Shown: positions 17,695 through 27,415, numbered from the stretch's first letter. The stretch is 64,000 nucleotides of DNA from Psychrobacter glacincola (GCA_001411745.2 LIQB01000005.1:62001-126000), one strand, 5' to 3'. Translations and numbers: made by a program. The notes: generated by a model from the letters alone, not told the origin.

Positions 17695-18525
17695 CTAAAT
17701 ATGCAAAGCGTGTCCACAACGATCACAGAATTCTGCTGCAATGGCATGACCGAACTTGCCACAATTAGGACAGGTGACGGGATTGAGTTGCGGACGCATA
17801 TTACGTGCCAGCTCAGAAGTAAAAATCCCCGTTGGCACTGCAATGATCGAATAACCCGTAATCATGACCATGCTCGCAATCGCTTGACCTAACGGCGTTT
17901 TGGGTGACATATCACCGTAACCGACCGTGGTCATGGTGACGACTGCCCAGTAGATAGACAGCGGAATACTGGTAAAGCCATTTTCAGGGCCTTCTACCAC
18001 GTAAATAATCGAGCCGAAAATCGTGACCAATAATACCAGCGACAAAAAGAATACCGTGATTTTTTGCTGACTGGTTTTAAGCGCCGAGGCCAAAAATCCC
18101 GCTTGTTGCATATAAGCTTTGAGCTTGAGTACGCGAAACACACGTAAAATACGCAAAACCCGTATCACTAATAGATACTGTACCCCCACAAACATGAGGC
18201 TTAGGTAACTTGGCAGCACAGACAATAAATCGACTACCCCAAAAAAACTAAAGACGTAACGCACGCGGTTTGGTGCTGAAAACAACCTGAGCGCATACTC
18301 TATCGTGAATAAAATGGTAAAAAACCATTCAGCATAGAAGAATATAGTGCCATATTGCAGGCGCATGTATAGCACACTGTCAAGCATGACCACAGCCACA
18401 CTGGTCAAAATCGCAATCAATAATACAATATCAAAAAGTTTACCCAAACGGGTATCTGTGCCTTCAATAATAATATGAATGCGGTTGCGCAGGTGGGTAA
18501 TGGCTTCAGCCGTCGGTTGCTTCAT
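17695..18525 (-). CDS. voltage-gated potassium channel-like protein with C-terminal zinc ribbon
   Basis: The protein (276 residues) has six membrane segments. S4 (about 120-135, VIRVLRILRVFRVLKL) has Arg at every third position. The pore filter TVGYGD is at 200-205, so it should conduct K+. After S6 (about 215-238) a short tail carries a treble-clef-like zinc ribbon: CPNC at 252-255 and CDRC at 267-270. The tail replaces the RCK domain seen in many bacterial channels and its role is unknown. It faces the UbiB-like gene tail to tail. Confidence 0.88.
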   Translation of the reverse strand: MKQPTAEAITHLRNRIHIIIEGTDTRLGKLFDIVLLIAILTSVAVVMLDSVLYMRLQYGTIFFYAEWFFTILFTIEYALRLFSAPNRVRYVFSFFGVVDLLSVLPSYLSLMFVGVQYLLVIRVLRILRVFRVLKLKAYMQQAGFLASALKTSQQKITVFFLSLVLLVTIFGSIIYVVEGPENGFTSIPLSIYWAVVTMTTVGYGDMSPKTPLGQAIASMVMITGYSIIAVPTGIFTSELARNMRPQLNPVTCPNCGKFGHAIAAEFCDRCGHALHI

Positions 18526-18926
18526 ATAGTCAGTAGTATCGAGTCAGTAGCGATATAAAATTAATGGCTTGATGGCAACCAATGATTTAAAATACGCTGG
18601 ATAAGGCCAAGTTAGTCAAAATAGATAAAATTGGTTTATAATATTGCTCACAGGTCACATGTGAATACAATCACTAAGTTGCCACAGTGTAGCAAAAAAG
18701 CACTCTCAACAAAATACAAATCGTTAACGTGTCGGTAGCTCTGTTACTTCAAAGAAATAGTGCAAGCTATATCATAGAAACAGGTGATCTGAGGTGTGTC
18801 ATCATACAGATTGAAAAATCTTAAAATATATAAATACTCTTATTCATGACACACTCATAGTAAAAGATTGTTATTGAACACTTGTTTTAAGCACAATAAA
18901 TAATACGCAAAACTTAAGGATGTTAT
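18526..18926. other. gene-free divergent region between the channel gene and yebC
   Basis: 401 bases, AT-rich, no credible coding frame and no strong repeat. It presumably holds the promoters for the two divergent genes, but I could not place them with confidence. Confidence 0.4.
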
Positions 18927-19676
18927 ATGGCAGGCCATTCAAAATGGGCAAATATTAAACACCGTAAAGCCCGTCAGGATGCGGTAAAAGGTAAAGTATT
19001 CACTAAAATTATTCGTGAAATTGTCTCTGCTGCCAAGCAAGGTGATCCTGACCCTAACAAGAATCCGCGCCTACGTGCTGTCATTGAAAAAGCCCTATCT
19101 GTCAATATGACACGAGACACCATCAACCGTGCAGTAGCTCGTGGTACAGGCGGTGATGACAATGACAATATGGACGAAGTAAGCTATGAAGGCTATGGCA
19201 TCGGCGGCGTCGCAGTACTTGTCGAAACCTTGACTAACAATCTTAACCGAACAGTCAGTGAAGTACGCCACGCCTTTACCAAAAATGAAGGCAATCTAGG
19301 TACTACTGGCTCGGTCGCTTATCTATTTAATAAGCGCGGTGAAATCATCTTTAATGATACAAGCCTAGAAGATGAAGTCATGCTAGTGGCATTAGATGCA
19401 GGCGCGCTTGATATCGAGAATGATGGTGAAAGCTTGCTCGTCATCACTGAATGGGAAAATTTCGGTCATGTTAAAGATGCGCTTAATGCTGCAGGTTTGG
19501 TTTCTGACAATGCTGAAGTGACCATGGCACCGTCTACCAGTGCTGAAATAGACAATGTCGATGATGCACTAAAAGTCATGAAAATGATTGATATGTTAGA
19601 AGATATTGATGATGTGCAAGAGGTTTATAGCAACGTGAACTTCTCAGATGCGGTAATGGCGCAACTTGAGCAATAG
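18927..19676 (+). CDS. yebC: YebC/TACO1-family protein
   Basis: The protein (249 residues, the usual size) begins [28 protein letters not shown], the signature of the family. The [14 protein letters not shown] and [11 protein letters not shown] segments follow. Members bind DNA or ribosomes; some act as transcription regulators and others relieve polyproline stalling. The exact role here cannot be read from sequence. An AAGGA ribosome site precedes the ATG. In many gammaproteobacteria yebC precedes ruvC, but here ruvC does not follow. Confidence 0.96.
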   Translation: MAGHSKWANIKHRKARQDAVKGKVFTKIIREIVSAAKQGDPDPNKNPRLRAVIEKALSVNMTRDTINRAVARGTGGDDNDNMDEVSYEGYGIGGVAVLVETLTNNLNRTVSEVRHAFTKNEGNLGTTGSVAYLFNKRGEIIFNDTSLEDEVMLVALDAGALDIENDGESLLVITEWENFGHVKDALNAAGLVSDNAEVTMAPSTSAEIDNVDDALKVMKMIDMLEDIDDVQEVYSNVNFSDAVMAQLEQ

Positions 19677-19710
19677 TTTTATCCCGCAACCCTTTATATG
19701 TCACTAATCA

Positions 19711-19745
19711 AAAAGCCAAACGTTTTAAACGTTTGGCTTTTTTTG
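19711..19745. terminator. bidirectional terminator between yebC and ogt
   Basis: A 31-base perfect inverted repeat with arms AAAAGCCAAACGTTT (19711-19725) and its complement (19727-19741), followed by T residues. It serves both convergent genes. Confidence 0.92.
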
Positions 19746-19777
19746 TTTAGTAATATCTGACGAACGCTTCGTTCCGA

Positions 19778-20350
19778 CTAAGTTTTGCAAGTGACACCTT
19801 CAAGCGCTAGCAAGTATGTTTTCTTATCTAGTCCACCTGTATAACCACCAAGCTTACCATCGCTAGCAATGACTCGATGACACGGAACGATAATGCTAAA
19901 AGGATTTTTACTATTAGCATTAGCAACCGCGCGAAACCCTTTGGGACTAGCGACATTTTGTGCCAGTGTCGCATAGCTTATTGTTTCGCCATAGCCAATA
20001 TCTTGTAACGCTTGCCAAACTCGTTGCTGAAACTTGGTTCCTAAGCTTATATCTAATGGCAAATCGAATGCCTGACGATCACCTTTAAAATACGATTTTA
20101 ATTGCGCTATAGTCTCTATGAGTAGCGCTTGGGCAGGCTCATTTTCGCTTAGGCTGTCCTCATTGATAAACGTAAAGCTCTGATCGTCAATACCATAATG
20201 CTTTTTAAGTTTAGGAATAGATTTTGAGCTATGCCAAGAGTCACCTGCTTGCAGCCAGTTGACTTCAACCAGCTTAGGACGACTATGCTCATTGACACTC
20301 GCAATTAACGTTAGCTGGTGTGCGCCAAAAGCGGCTGTGGTGACTATCAT
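19778..20350 (-). CDS. ogt: methylated-DNA--protein-cysteine methyltransferase
   Basis: The suicide repair protein that removes methyl groups from O6-methylguanine. From the chosen start it has 190 residues, with the active-site IVPCHRVIASDG (Cys at about 157) and the helix-turn-helix region LAQNVASPKGFRAVANA, followed by GGYTGGLDKKTYLLALEG. The N-terminal half is diverged. There is no AraC-type Ada domain, so it is the Ogt kind. The start at 20350 has an AGGAAG ribosome site seven bases upstream, which decides against the ATG at 20365. Confidence 0.93.
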   Translation of the reverse strand: MIVTTAAFGAHQLTLIASVNEHSRPKLVEVNWLQAGDSWHSSKSIPKLKKHYGIDDQSFTFINEDSLSENEPAQALLIETIAQLKSYFKGDRQAFDLPLDISLGTKFQQRVWQALQDIGYGETISYATLAQNVASPKGFRAVANANSKNPFSIIVPCHRVIASDGKLGGYTGGLDKKTYLLALEGVTCKT

Positions 20351-20428
20351 GATGCTTCCTTTCAAATGATGATATTTTCAAAAATCGTTCATCGACTAAA
20401 ATGATCTATTAAAATGACCTATCGAGCG

Positions 20429-21853
20429 CTACTCTTTATCATCGGTCTCAAATAAGGCGGCGACAAATTGTTTTGGACTAAAGGCACGTAAATCATCGAT
20501 CGATTCACCGACACCAATATAACGAATAGGAACATCCGTGGTTTCAGCGATATTAAAGACCACGCCACCTTTTGCAGTGCCATCTAGTTTGGTAATGGTA
20601 ATACCCGTTAATGGTACGACTTTGTTAAAGAGTTCTACTTGATTAATCGCATTTTGACCCGTGCCAGCATCGAGGACAATCATACCTTCGTGCGGTGCGC
20701 TTGGATCAGCTTTACGCATGACGCGTACCACTTTTTCAAGCTCTGCCATCAGGTGGGTTTTATTCTGCAAGCGTCCAGCAGTATCAGCGATTAGTACATC
20801 AATATTTTTTGCTTTGGCAGACTGCATGGCATCAAAGATAACAGAGGCGCTGTCAGAGCCATGACCTTGAGCGACGACTGGAATGTTATTACGCTCACCC
20901 CAAATTTGCAGCTGTTCAGTAGCAGCGGCACGGAAGGTATCGCCAGCAGCCAGCATAACGGATTTACCTTCGCCTTGTAAGCGCTTGGCAAGTTTACCAA
21001 TCGTCGTGGTTTTACCGACACCGTTGACACCCACAACTAAAATCACAAAAGGTTTTTTGCTGGTATCAATAATGAGTGGTGCGACTTTTGGGGTTAAAAT
21101 ATCAACCAATTCAGTTTGCAACGCTTTATATAATGAATGCGCATAAATTAAATCACCACGATCTGTCTGCTCGGTCAGACTTTTGATAATACGATTGGTC
21201 GCGTTGACACCGATATCGGCCACCAATAACTGATCTTCGACTTCTTCCAATAGCTCATCATCAATCTCTTTGCCACCGATCAAAATACTGACCATACCTT
21301 CGGCTAAATTCTTCCGTGATTTACTCAGCCCCGTTTTCATGCGGTTAAACCAGCTGCCTTTTTTCTTGTTTTCTTGCAGCTCTGTAGATTCGATTTCTGG
21401 TTGAGTGGTCGCTTGTACCGCACTACTCGCAGGACTGACATTTGGGCTATCGCCAAGTTGCTCTTGTAATGGCATGGTTGGGGCAGTAGAAATAGTGCTA
21501 AGCTTAGTATCAATATTTTTATTATTATCGTTATCAGTTGAGGAAGCCCTTATAAAGCTCTCAGAGGCGTTTTTAGACGTGCTTTGCTCTTCTGTCCTCA
21601 CAATTGGCGCACCCAAAGCAATGTTTTGTGCCGCATCAGCACTTGAGACATCTTTGTTTATTGTGCTGTCTTTTTGCTGATCTTCGATGCTTTGATCATT
21701 GGGCGCTTGGATAGAGCCTGCATCTTCTTTCTCATCGATAATAGGCACAGATTGCGAAGGCAGACTGGGTAAGGTAATATCATCGTCATCTAAGTCATCA
21801 AGATTGCCATCGAGATTAATGATTACACGACTGCTATTATTGGAGTTATTCAT
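20429..21853 (-). CDS. ftsY: signal recognition particle receptor FtsY
   Basis: FtsY is the SRP receptor GTPase that delivers ribosomes making membrane proteins to the translocon. The 474 residues have an acidic, Ser/Asp-rich A domain (about 1-160) and then the NG domain: GVNGVGKTTTIGKLA (275-289), DTFRAAATEQL (305-315), DTAGR (357-361), TKLDG (about 429) and the GVGE closing motif. The A domain is long and of low complexity, as usual in gammaproteobacteria, and has no obvious repeats. The gene is downstream of a 14-bp palindrome. Confidence 0.97.
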   Translation of the reverse strand: MNNSNNSSRVIINLDGNLDDLDDDDITLPSLPSQSVPIIDEKEDAGSIQAPNDQSIEDQQKDSTINKDVSSADAAQNIALGAPIVRTEEQSTSKNASESFIRASSTDNDNNKNIDTKLSTISTAPTMPLQEQLGDSPNVSPASSAVQATTQPEIESTELQENKKKGSWFNRMKTGLSKSRKNLAEGMVSILIGGKEIDDELLEEVEDQLLVADIGVNATNRIIKSLTEQTDRGDLIYAHSLYKALQTELVDILTPKVAPLIIDTSKKPFVILVVGVNGVGKTTTIGKLAKRLQGEGKSVMLAAGDTFRAAATEQLQIWGERNNIPVVAQGHGSDSASVIFDAMQSAKAKNIDVLIADTAGRLQNKTHLMAELEKVVRVMRKADPSAPHEGMIVLDAGTGQNAINQVELFNKVVPLTGITITKLDGTAKGGVVFNIAETTDVPIRYIGVGESIDDLRAFSPKQFVAALFETDDKE

Positions 21854-21929
21854 AAGCTTGCCCTAAAAGTTATCACGGTCAGTTATTTGATTATTTTAAA
21901 TGGGTTGGTATATCGTCATGTTTTTACCA

Positions 21930-21943
21930 TGGGTCATGACCCA
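21930..21943. promoter_or_regulatory. 14-bp perfect palindrome upstream of ftsY
   Basis: TGGGTCATGACCCA is a perfect palindrome 77 bases before the ftsY start. It could be a protein-binding site or a small hairpin. No regulator is assigned. The rest of the 353-base gap before the small lipoprotein gene (21854-22206) shows nothing else I can name. Confidence 0.3.
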
Positions 21944-22206
21944 CGACAGTCAATTTTTAGCCTAGTTTATCATAATTCGAGTTGTGCTCAGACCTTACCA
22001 TCATAGCCTATCGTCAATTTTTGCAAATCTGGCAAGTCACACCATCCCTTTAGAAAGTTTCGCTTAAGATTTGGCAACAAAAATCTGACCTTACACATGC
22101 TAAACTTCGCCTACTCTACCAGAGTTTATTGTAGAACAAGCCTTATTCCAAAACTTACCAATTACTTCACTATCGCTCACTCAATCCTCATTTTTAGGAA
22201 TTATCT

Positions 22207-22371
22207 ATGCCATCACTATCTAACACTGACAAAACGTACGGTAAAAAAGCAATCAGCATCAGCGCAGCTTTATTAGTAGCGACACTGGTACTATCCGCGA
22301 CAGGCTGTAATACCACCCAAGAATTTAAGCCAACAGCCAGTGTGATGGTTGGGGCACATAAATCTTTATAA
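22207..22371 (+). CDS. small probable lipoprotein (54 residues)
   Basis: An ATG at 22207 opens a 54-codon frame ending with TAA at 22371, with an AGGA ribosome site eight bases upstream. The product has a charged N-terminus (TDKTYGKK), a hydrophobic stretch ISAALLVATLVLSATGC and then only about 20 residues. The Cys at 34 sits in a lipobox-like LSATGC (Ala rather than Leu at -3). The arrangement fits a tiny outer-membrane lipoprotein such as the entericidin-like or LptM-like kind, but no family is recognised. It lies 85 bases before the M16 peptidase pair and may be cotranscribed. Confidence 0.65.
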   Translation: MPSLSNTDKTYGKKAISISAALLVATLVLSATGCNTTQEFKPTASVMVGAHKSL

Positions 22372-22455
22372 AACCTGCTATCTATCGCTAGTATTGAGAG
22401 TGATCTAACCACTGATCAATTTACAAGTTGCCATTTTATATAAGTAGAATATACC

Positions 22456-23967
22456 ATGCCACTGCCTTTATCACCGTCGCCCTTACCTACCGCCTCTCTA
22501 CGTCTTGCCTGTGCCTTAGCAATAGCAACGACTCTTACTGCTTGCCAAACCAGTACTATCAGCGCCAACACATTGTCGACTGCTCAGAAGCCAGTCATTC
22601 AAAATACCTTGGGTAAAGATGGGCTAAATACCGCTAAATCAGGTCAAGACATTCAGCCCTCATCAGCATTGACCATGGATATGTCAGGTCGACACGAATA
22701 TCAATTAGAAAACGGTCTAAAGGTAGTGGTAAAAGAAGACCATCGCGCACCTGTGGTAATGACTCAAATCTGGTATCGAGTTGGGTCAGCAGATGAGCCA
22801 CTGGATAAAGGGGGCATCTCACATTTGCTTGAGCATATGATGTTTAAAGGCACTACTAACGTTTCGAGCGACGACTATGAGCGCTTGATTGCTAAATTTG
22901 GCGGCGTCAATAATGCGTTTACCAGCTACGACTATACGGGCTATTACGAGCTATTCCCTGCCAACCGTTTTCCTTTGGCATTAGAGCTAGAAGCGGATCG
23001 TATGAAAAACCTACTGTTTAATGAGCAGGAATTTACCAAAGAGCACCAAGTGGTCATGGAGGAGCGCCGCCAACGCACTGATGATAATCCACTTGCCAAA
23101 GCTTATGAGTCATTTCGCTTATTGGCGCTTCCGAATAGTCCAAAAGGCGAATCCGTGATTGGTCCGATGGATGAGCTTGAATCCATTACCCTTACAGATT
23201 TAAAAGACTGGTATAAAACATGGTACGCACCAAACAATGCAACGTTAGTCATCGTTGGCGACGTTAAACCTCAAGAGGTTTTGGCTCAAGTCAAACGTTA
23301 CTTTGGTGAGCTAACACCAAGCGATCTACCTAAACGTCCTGCCGTCAGTCAAAAAGGCTTCCGTGGCTATCAGCAAGTCGACTCCGAGCAAGCCGTACAA
23401 GTGCCAGTATTGTTAATGGGTTATAACGTACCCAGTCTCGTCACTGCTGGTGCAGCTAATGAAAAACAAGCTTATGCGCTCTCACTGGCTCAAGATGTAT
23501 TAGACGGTGGTCTCTCTGCCCGCCTTGAAAGTCGATTGATACGCGAGCAAGGTCTACTTACCACGGTGGGCACTTCATATGACTTGCTAGATCGTGGCGA
23601 TGGACTGTTTTTGATACAAGCGACTCCACGTGAAGGTGTCAGCTTAGAGCAAGCACAACAAGCCATTCTAGCTGAAATAGAAAAGCTCAAAACCGATCCC
23701 ATCGCTGCTGATGAAATCGAGCGTGCCAAAACCAATACGGTCACAGGGCTCGTCTATGCGCAAGACAGCATGGAAGGTCAGGCGCAGATGATTGGCTCAT
23801 TACAGTCTATCGGTCTTGACGATACGCTGCTTGCCAAATTGCCCACCAAACTCGATAGCGTGACAATTTCTGACATACAAGCTGCTAGCAAAAAATATTT
23901 GGTAAAGGACAATTTAACAGTGATGCATGTCATCCCACCTAAAGACCAAGCAGCGACAGAGAAATAA
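22456..23967 (+). CDS. M16 family zinc metallopeptidase, lipoprotein
   Basis: The protein (503 residues) has a lipoprotein signal ending LTTLTAC (Cys at 30) and so is probably anchored in the envelope. The inverted zinc motif HLLEH is at 123-127, followed downstream by ELEADRM that supplies the third ligand. The second half (about 280-500) is an M16 C-terminal domain with the usual R-Y type segments (SRLIREQGL). It forms a pair with the next gene, which lacks the zinc motif; heterodimeric M16 proteases like this are common. Substrate unknown (short peptides or misfolded envelope proteins in the family). Confidence 0.9.
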   Translation: MPLPLSPSPLPTASLRLACALAIATTLTACQTSTISANTLSTAQKPVIQNTLGKDGLNTAKSGQDIQPSSALTMDMSGRHEYQLENGLKVVVKEDHRAPVVMTQIWYRVGSADEPLDKGGISHLLEHMMFKGTTNVSSDDYERLIAKFGGVNNAFTSYDYTGYYELFPANRFPLALELEADRMKNLLFNEQEFTKEHQVVMEERRQRTDDNPLAKAYESFRLLALPNSPKGESVIGPMDELESITLTDLKDWYKTWYAPNNATLVIVGDVKPQEVLAQVKRYFGELTPSDLPKRPAVSQKGFRGYQQVDSEQAVQVPVLLMGYNVPSLVTAGAANEKQAYALSLAQDVLDGGLSARLESRLIREQGLLTTVGTSYDLLDRGDGLFLIQATPREGVSLEQAQQAILAEIEKLKTDPIAADEIERAKTNTVTGLVYAQDSMEGQAQMIGSLQSIGLDDTLLAKLPTKLDSVTISDIQAASKKYLVKDNLTVMHVIPPKDQAATEK

Positions 23968-24036
23968 TCGTGCCGTGTTAGCTCTTTATTCGATACAAGC
24001 GCCAATCATAAAGACCTTATTTATAAGAAGAAAACC

Positions 24037-25590
24037 ATGACTCAAAATAGTGATTTGTTGCAAAATAGAAAAAAAGCTTATAGCTCAATACCATCAACAA
24101 CCGCCACCATGCAAAAACTGTCGCATCTTAGTGTTGGCATCTTGCTAGGTCTAACAACGTTGACGATGACAGCACAAGCAAACACAACAGGTGCTGAAGA
24201 ATATCGTGGCTCTGCGGCAGTGGATACCAGCGTACCGATTGCCGCATTATCAAAGCTAACCAGCCTTGACGATGATAAACCGTTAACCGTTACCATCCCA
24301 ACGATTCAGCAGTTCAAAACCAAGGCAGGCGTTCCCGTACGTTTTGTACAAACGACAGCCTTACCGATTGTCGATATCGACTTGCGTTTTAACGCTGGTA
24401 GCGCGCGTGATGGCATTATTAGCAACACAGGCTTTGGTATTGCTAATATGACTGCCACTATGTTGACACAAGGCTCTAAACGCTTAGACGAAAATGAATT
24501 TACTCGCGCTGTTGAAACCTTGGGCATCAACCTAAACAGTAGTGCATATAAAGACATGTTTATTGTGTCGCTACGTAGCTTATCTGATGATAAGCATCTA
24601 CTTCCAGCCGTTGATTTAATGACTCAGATGCTCAGCGAACCCGCTTTTGACGACAGCATCCTAGCACGTAATAAAGCACGATTATTGGTTGGCTTGCAGC
24701 AGCAAAAACAAGATCCCAACAGCCTTGCTAGCATCGCATTTAGCGCAGCATTGTATGGCGAGCATCCTTACGCCCATCCATCAGCGGGTACGCTTGAAAG
24801 CGTTCCTACTATCGAAAAGCAACAGCTAATAGATTTCAAAAACCGCTATTTGGTCGCAGCAAATGCCTCTGTTGCCATCACTGGTAATCTAACCTTAGAG
24901 CAAGCAAAAAAACTTGCGGAAGATATCACTAGCAAATTACCGAAGGGTCAGCCTGCAACTGAGCTGCCTGAACCAAAACCACTGAGCCAAGCCAAGCACA
25001 TTCATATCCCTTTTCCAAGTACTCAAACCACCGTACTTATGGGACAATTGGGAGATAAGCGCGCCACCGATCCCCAGTCTCAGCAGAAGCAAACCAACTT
25101 TGCGGTTGGTAATGAGGTACTTGCAGGCGGTGATTTTAATGCGCGACTCATGACTGAGATTAGACAAAACTTGGGCTACACTTATGGCATATCAGGCTCT
25201 ATGAATCCCATGCTGGCACGAGGACCGTACCAAATCGGTTTTTCAACGCGTAATGACAAGGCGCGCGCGGCCATTGATGCCAGCTTAGCCGTTATCAATG
25301 ACACTTTAGAAAAAGGTATCACCAGCACTGAGATGCGCTTAACGACGGACAATCTTAAGAATAGCTTTCCGATGGGTTTTGCGAGCAATGCGGGAATTAA
25401 TGGCTTACTTGGGATGATGAATTTTTATCAATTACCAAACAGCTATCTGACTGATTATGTCAAACGTGTAGACCAAGTAAAGTTATCAGAAGTCAATCAA
25501 ACCATGCAAGATACCCTTAAGCCTGATGATTTCTTAATTGTCACCGTTGGACAAGAGGATCCTTGGAAAGATAAAAAGACCAATAAATAG
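24037..25590 (+). CDS. M16 family peptidase-like partner, zinc site missing
   Basis: The protein (517 residues) has a signal-like segment ending TLTMTAQA after a longer than usual N-terminus (alternative ATG at 24109 in MQKLSHLSV). It aligns in style with M16 proteins (DLRFNAGSARDG, NTGFGIANMTATMLTQGSKR, RQNLGYTYGISGSM), but the HxxEH zinc motif is absent where expected. It therefore most likely forms the non-catalytic half of a heterodimer with the preceding gene, which is 69 bases upstream. It ends at a strong terminator. Confidence 0.88.
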   Translation: MTQNSDLLQNRKKAYSSIPSTTATMQKLSHLSVGILLGLTTLTMTAQANTTGAEEYRGSAAVDTSVPIAALSKLTSLDDDKPLTVTIPTIQQFKTKAGVPVRFVQTTALPIVDIDLRFNAGSARDGIISNTGFGIANMTATMLTQGSKRLDENEFTRAVETLGINLNSSAYKDMFIVSLRSLSDDKHLLPAVDLMTQMLSEPAFDDSILARNKARLLVGLQQQKQDPNSLASIAFSAALYGEHPYAHPSAGTLESVPTIEKQQLIDFKNRYLVAANASVAITGNLTLEQAKKLAEDITSKLPKGQPATELPEPKPLSQAKHIHIPFPSTQTTVLMGQLGDKRATDPQSQQKQTNFAVGNEVLAGGDFNARLMTEIRQNLGYTYGISGSMNPMLARGPYQIGFSTRNDKARAAIDASLAVINDTLEKGITSTEMRLTTDNLKNSFPMGFASNAGINGLLGMMNFYQLPNSYLTDYVKRVDQVKLSEVNQTMQDTLKPDDFLIVTVGQEDPWKDKKTNK

Positions 25591-25596
25591 CCGTAC

Positions 25597-25642
25597 AAAG
25601 AAATGCTGGGCAACACTATTTAGTATTGCCCAGCATTTCTTT
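25597..25642. terminator. bidirectional terminator after the M16 pair
   Basis: AAAGAAATGCTGGGCAA (25597-25613) pairs perfectly with 25626-25642, a 17-bp stem. It is shared by the M16 operon and the convergent lipoprotein gene. Confidence 0.93.
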
Positions 25643-25711
25643 ATAGGTTGGCACTCTTTATGAGTGGTAATAAAAATCGATAGTGGATTGTCCATACAAA
25701 AAATAATGCTC

Positions 25712-26287
25712 TTAACCAGAAATAGTCACTGCCACGTCATACATGAAATTTTCAGGCTTATAAGTTGCACCATTATAGGTCAATCGAATCACGTGCTTGT
25801 CGTAAGAGTCTACTTGATAATCACCATTGGCGAAGTCATGCAGCGCTGGCACTATGAGTAGTGCTTCAATTTGACTGTCGTTAATACTAACCGAGATCTG
25901 CTGACCACTGCGTGGGTATAAAAAATAATCACAATGATTATTCACCATCACTTCTGCAGTACGCTCAACGACCTGACTGCCTATTTCTTCTTGTATGAGT
26001 TTTGGACAGATATCTGAGCGCTTTGAAGCCAGCCGAGCGTAAGAGTTCTTGATATTATCTTCAATATCTTCAACGTCCTGTAAGTTTCTATCAGGATCAG
26101 TAGCAGAATTTTCGGCCGTTAGAGAGCCTTGTTCAGAAAACGTTTCTGGGCTACAAGCACTGACCAATAAAAGAGAGAGCAAAACTGAACCAAACAAAGC
26201 CATATACGTGTTATTTGATTGTAAAAACGCTTTTTTTGGCTTATCAGACTTATGTGTTTTCACCATCGTTGAATACCGCTTCTTCAT
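25712..26287 (-). CDS. hypothetical lipoprotein
   Basis: The protein (191 residues) has a basic N-terminus, a hydrophobic segment (about 30-43) and a lipobox LVSAC with Cys at 45, so it is probably anchored to the membrane. The mature part is rich in Asp/Glu at first and then has two further cysteines. The C-terminal half (NNHCDYFLYPRSGQ... IRLTYNGATYKPENFMYDVAVTISG) looks like a small beta-rich fold, but I do not recognise a family. The ATG at 26287 has an AGGA ribosome site. Isolated gene. Confidence 0.7.
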   Translation of the reverse strand: MKKRYSTMVKTHKSDKPKKAFLQSNNTYMALFGSVLLSLLLVSACSPETFSEQGSLTAENSATDPDRNLQDVEDIEDNIKNSYARLASKRSDICPKLIQEEIGSQVVERTAEVMVNNHCDYFLYPRSGQQISVSINDSQIEALLIVPALHDFANGDYQVDSYDKHVIRLTYNGATYKPENFMYDVAVTISG

Positions 26288-26470
26288 AAATCCTACTTAC
26301 AATAGACGCTATGTGATTTCATAAACTAAATGATCATTAGCCATAGTTTTTTAATGCTAAACTATTTATCATTTAGCGCTGCCTTTCATCAGTATTATTA
26401 TAGCGCTTTTACTCTAACTTAATTACCTCTGGCTCATATTTATTTGATTTTTTAATAGATCATAGATGAC

Positions 26471-27415
26471 TTAATAACGGCACGAAGATGAGCTACTGGC
26501 ATGATTAAAGCCCCATTTACGATAACCATCCGTGTCTAGATGTATCGCACCCGTAGCATATAGCCCTAAACCGAAATTATGAGATTGACCCTGATATTGC
26601 CAAAACTGGCATAAGCCATCTTGCATCGTACTGAGCCGCCATAAGTTATCTTCATACTCTGGTACCCAGATGTCGATAGCACTGGCATTCATATGCTTGC
26701 TACTGTCGGCGCCACCTGCACAGCCATTAAGGCCAGGACTGCGATATACCGAACGTATTTCACTACTGATAGGTAGAATTCCTTGATGCTTCAATTCGCC
26801 ATACAAACGTAATGTCGGGACGATATTTGCCCATAACTCCTGCGGTGGCAACTGATAAGGCTCATAGCCACATTTGCTCCAGCTTCGCGCTGTTGTGAGC
26901 AACTGCGACATAGGCGGCACATTGTGTACCCCTACCCGCGAATTTAGGTAGCGTTGAAAATCTGCCACTTGCCTAGCACGGTAGCTATTGCTATTCAACC
27001 ACGCGTTAAAATCCATACTAATAGAATCAGTATAAGTACTATTGTAAGTATTGTTCGCAGTGCTGTAGCTGTTATTACTGTAAGTTGTATTATAAGCAGG
27101 CGCGCGCCGATTGACATTCATGCGCTTATTTTCTTCAATAGACAGACTGTCATCGAAATCAAAATCAAGCTGCTTTTGAGCAATCAATCCTTGCATGCTA
27201 TCGCCACTCAGCATGGTAACGCCAGAATTATAGCTTGTATTATTCGTCGAAGGTCTGATGTGAGCGTTACTGCTACTACCCTGACGTACTTGGATACGGC
27301 GTTCACTATTGTCGCTGATAATAGCGGCATGAACAGAGATGCTACTGGCACACATAAGTAGTGCAAGCATAGGCTTGTGAATCTGCTTATAAGGATATTT
27401 TTTTGTATTGGTCAT
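26471..27415 (-). CDS. secreted peptidase of the M15 (D-Ala-D-Ala carboxypeptidase-like) type
   Basis: The protein (314 residues) has a signal peptide (about 1-30, ending SVHA). A low-complexity Ser/Asn/Tyr-rich stretch (about 50-130) follows, then a C-terminal domain with SVYRSPGLNGCAGGADSSKHMNASAIDIWV (about 222-251) and GLGLYATGAIHLDTDGYRKWG (283-303). His241, Asp248 and His292 fit the zinc ligands of M15-type peptidoglycan hydrolases. It likely trims peptidoglycan in the periplasm (inference). The linker is repeated in composition, not in sequence. Confidence 0.82.
   Translation of the reverse strand: MTNTKKYPYKQIHKPMLALLMCASSISVHAAIISDNSERRIQVRQGSSSNAHIRPSTNNTSYNSGVTMLSGDSMQGLIAQKQLDFDFDDSLSIEENKRMNVNRRAPAYNTTYSNNSYSTANNTYNSTYTDSISMDFNAWLNSNSYRARQVADFQRYLNSRVGVHNVPPMSQLLTTARSWSKCGYEPYQLPPQELWANIVPTLRLYGELKHQGILPISSEIRSVYRSPGLNGCAGGADSSKHMNASAIDIWVPEYEDNLWRLSTMQDGLCQFWQYQGQSHNFGLGLYATGAIHLDTDGYRKWGFNHASSSSSCRY

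Noticed and set aside
22194..22412. 72-codon minus-strand frame upstream of the M16 pair
   Set aside because: It opposes the small lipoprotein frame, which has a better ribosome site and a lipobox-like signal.
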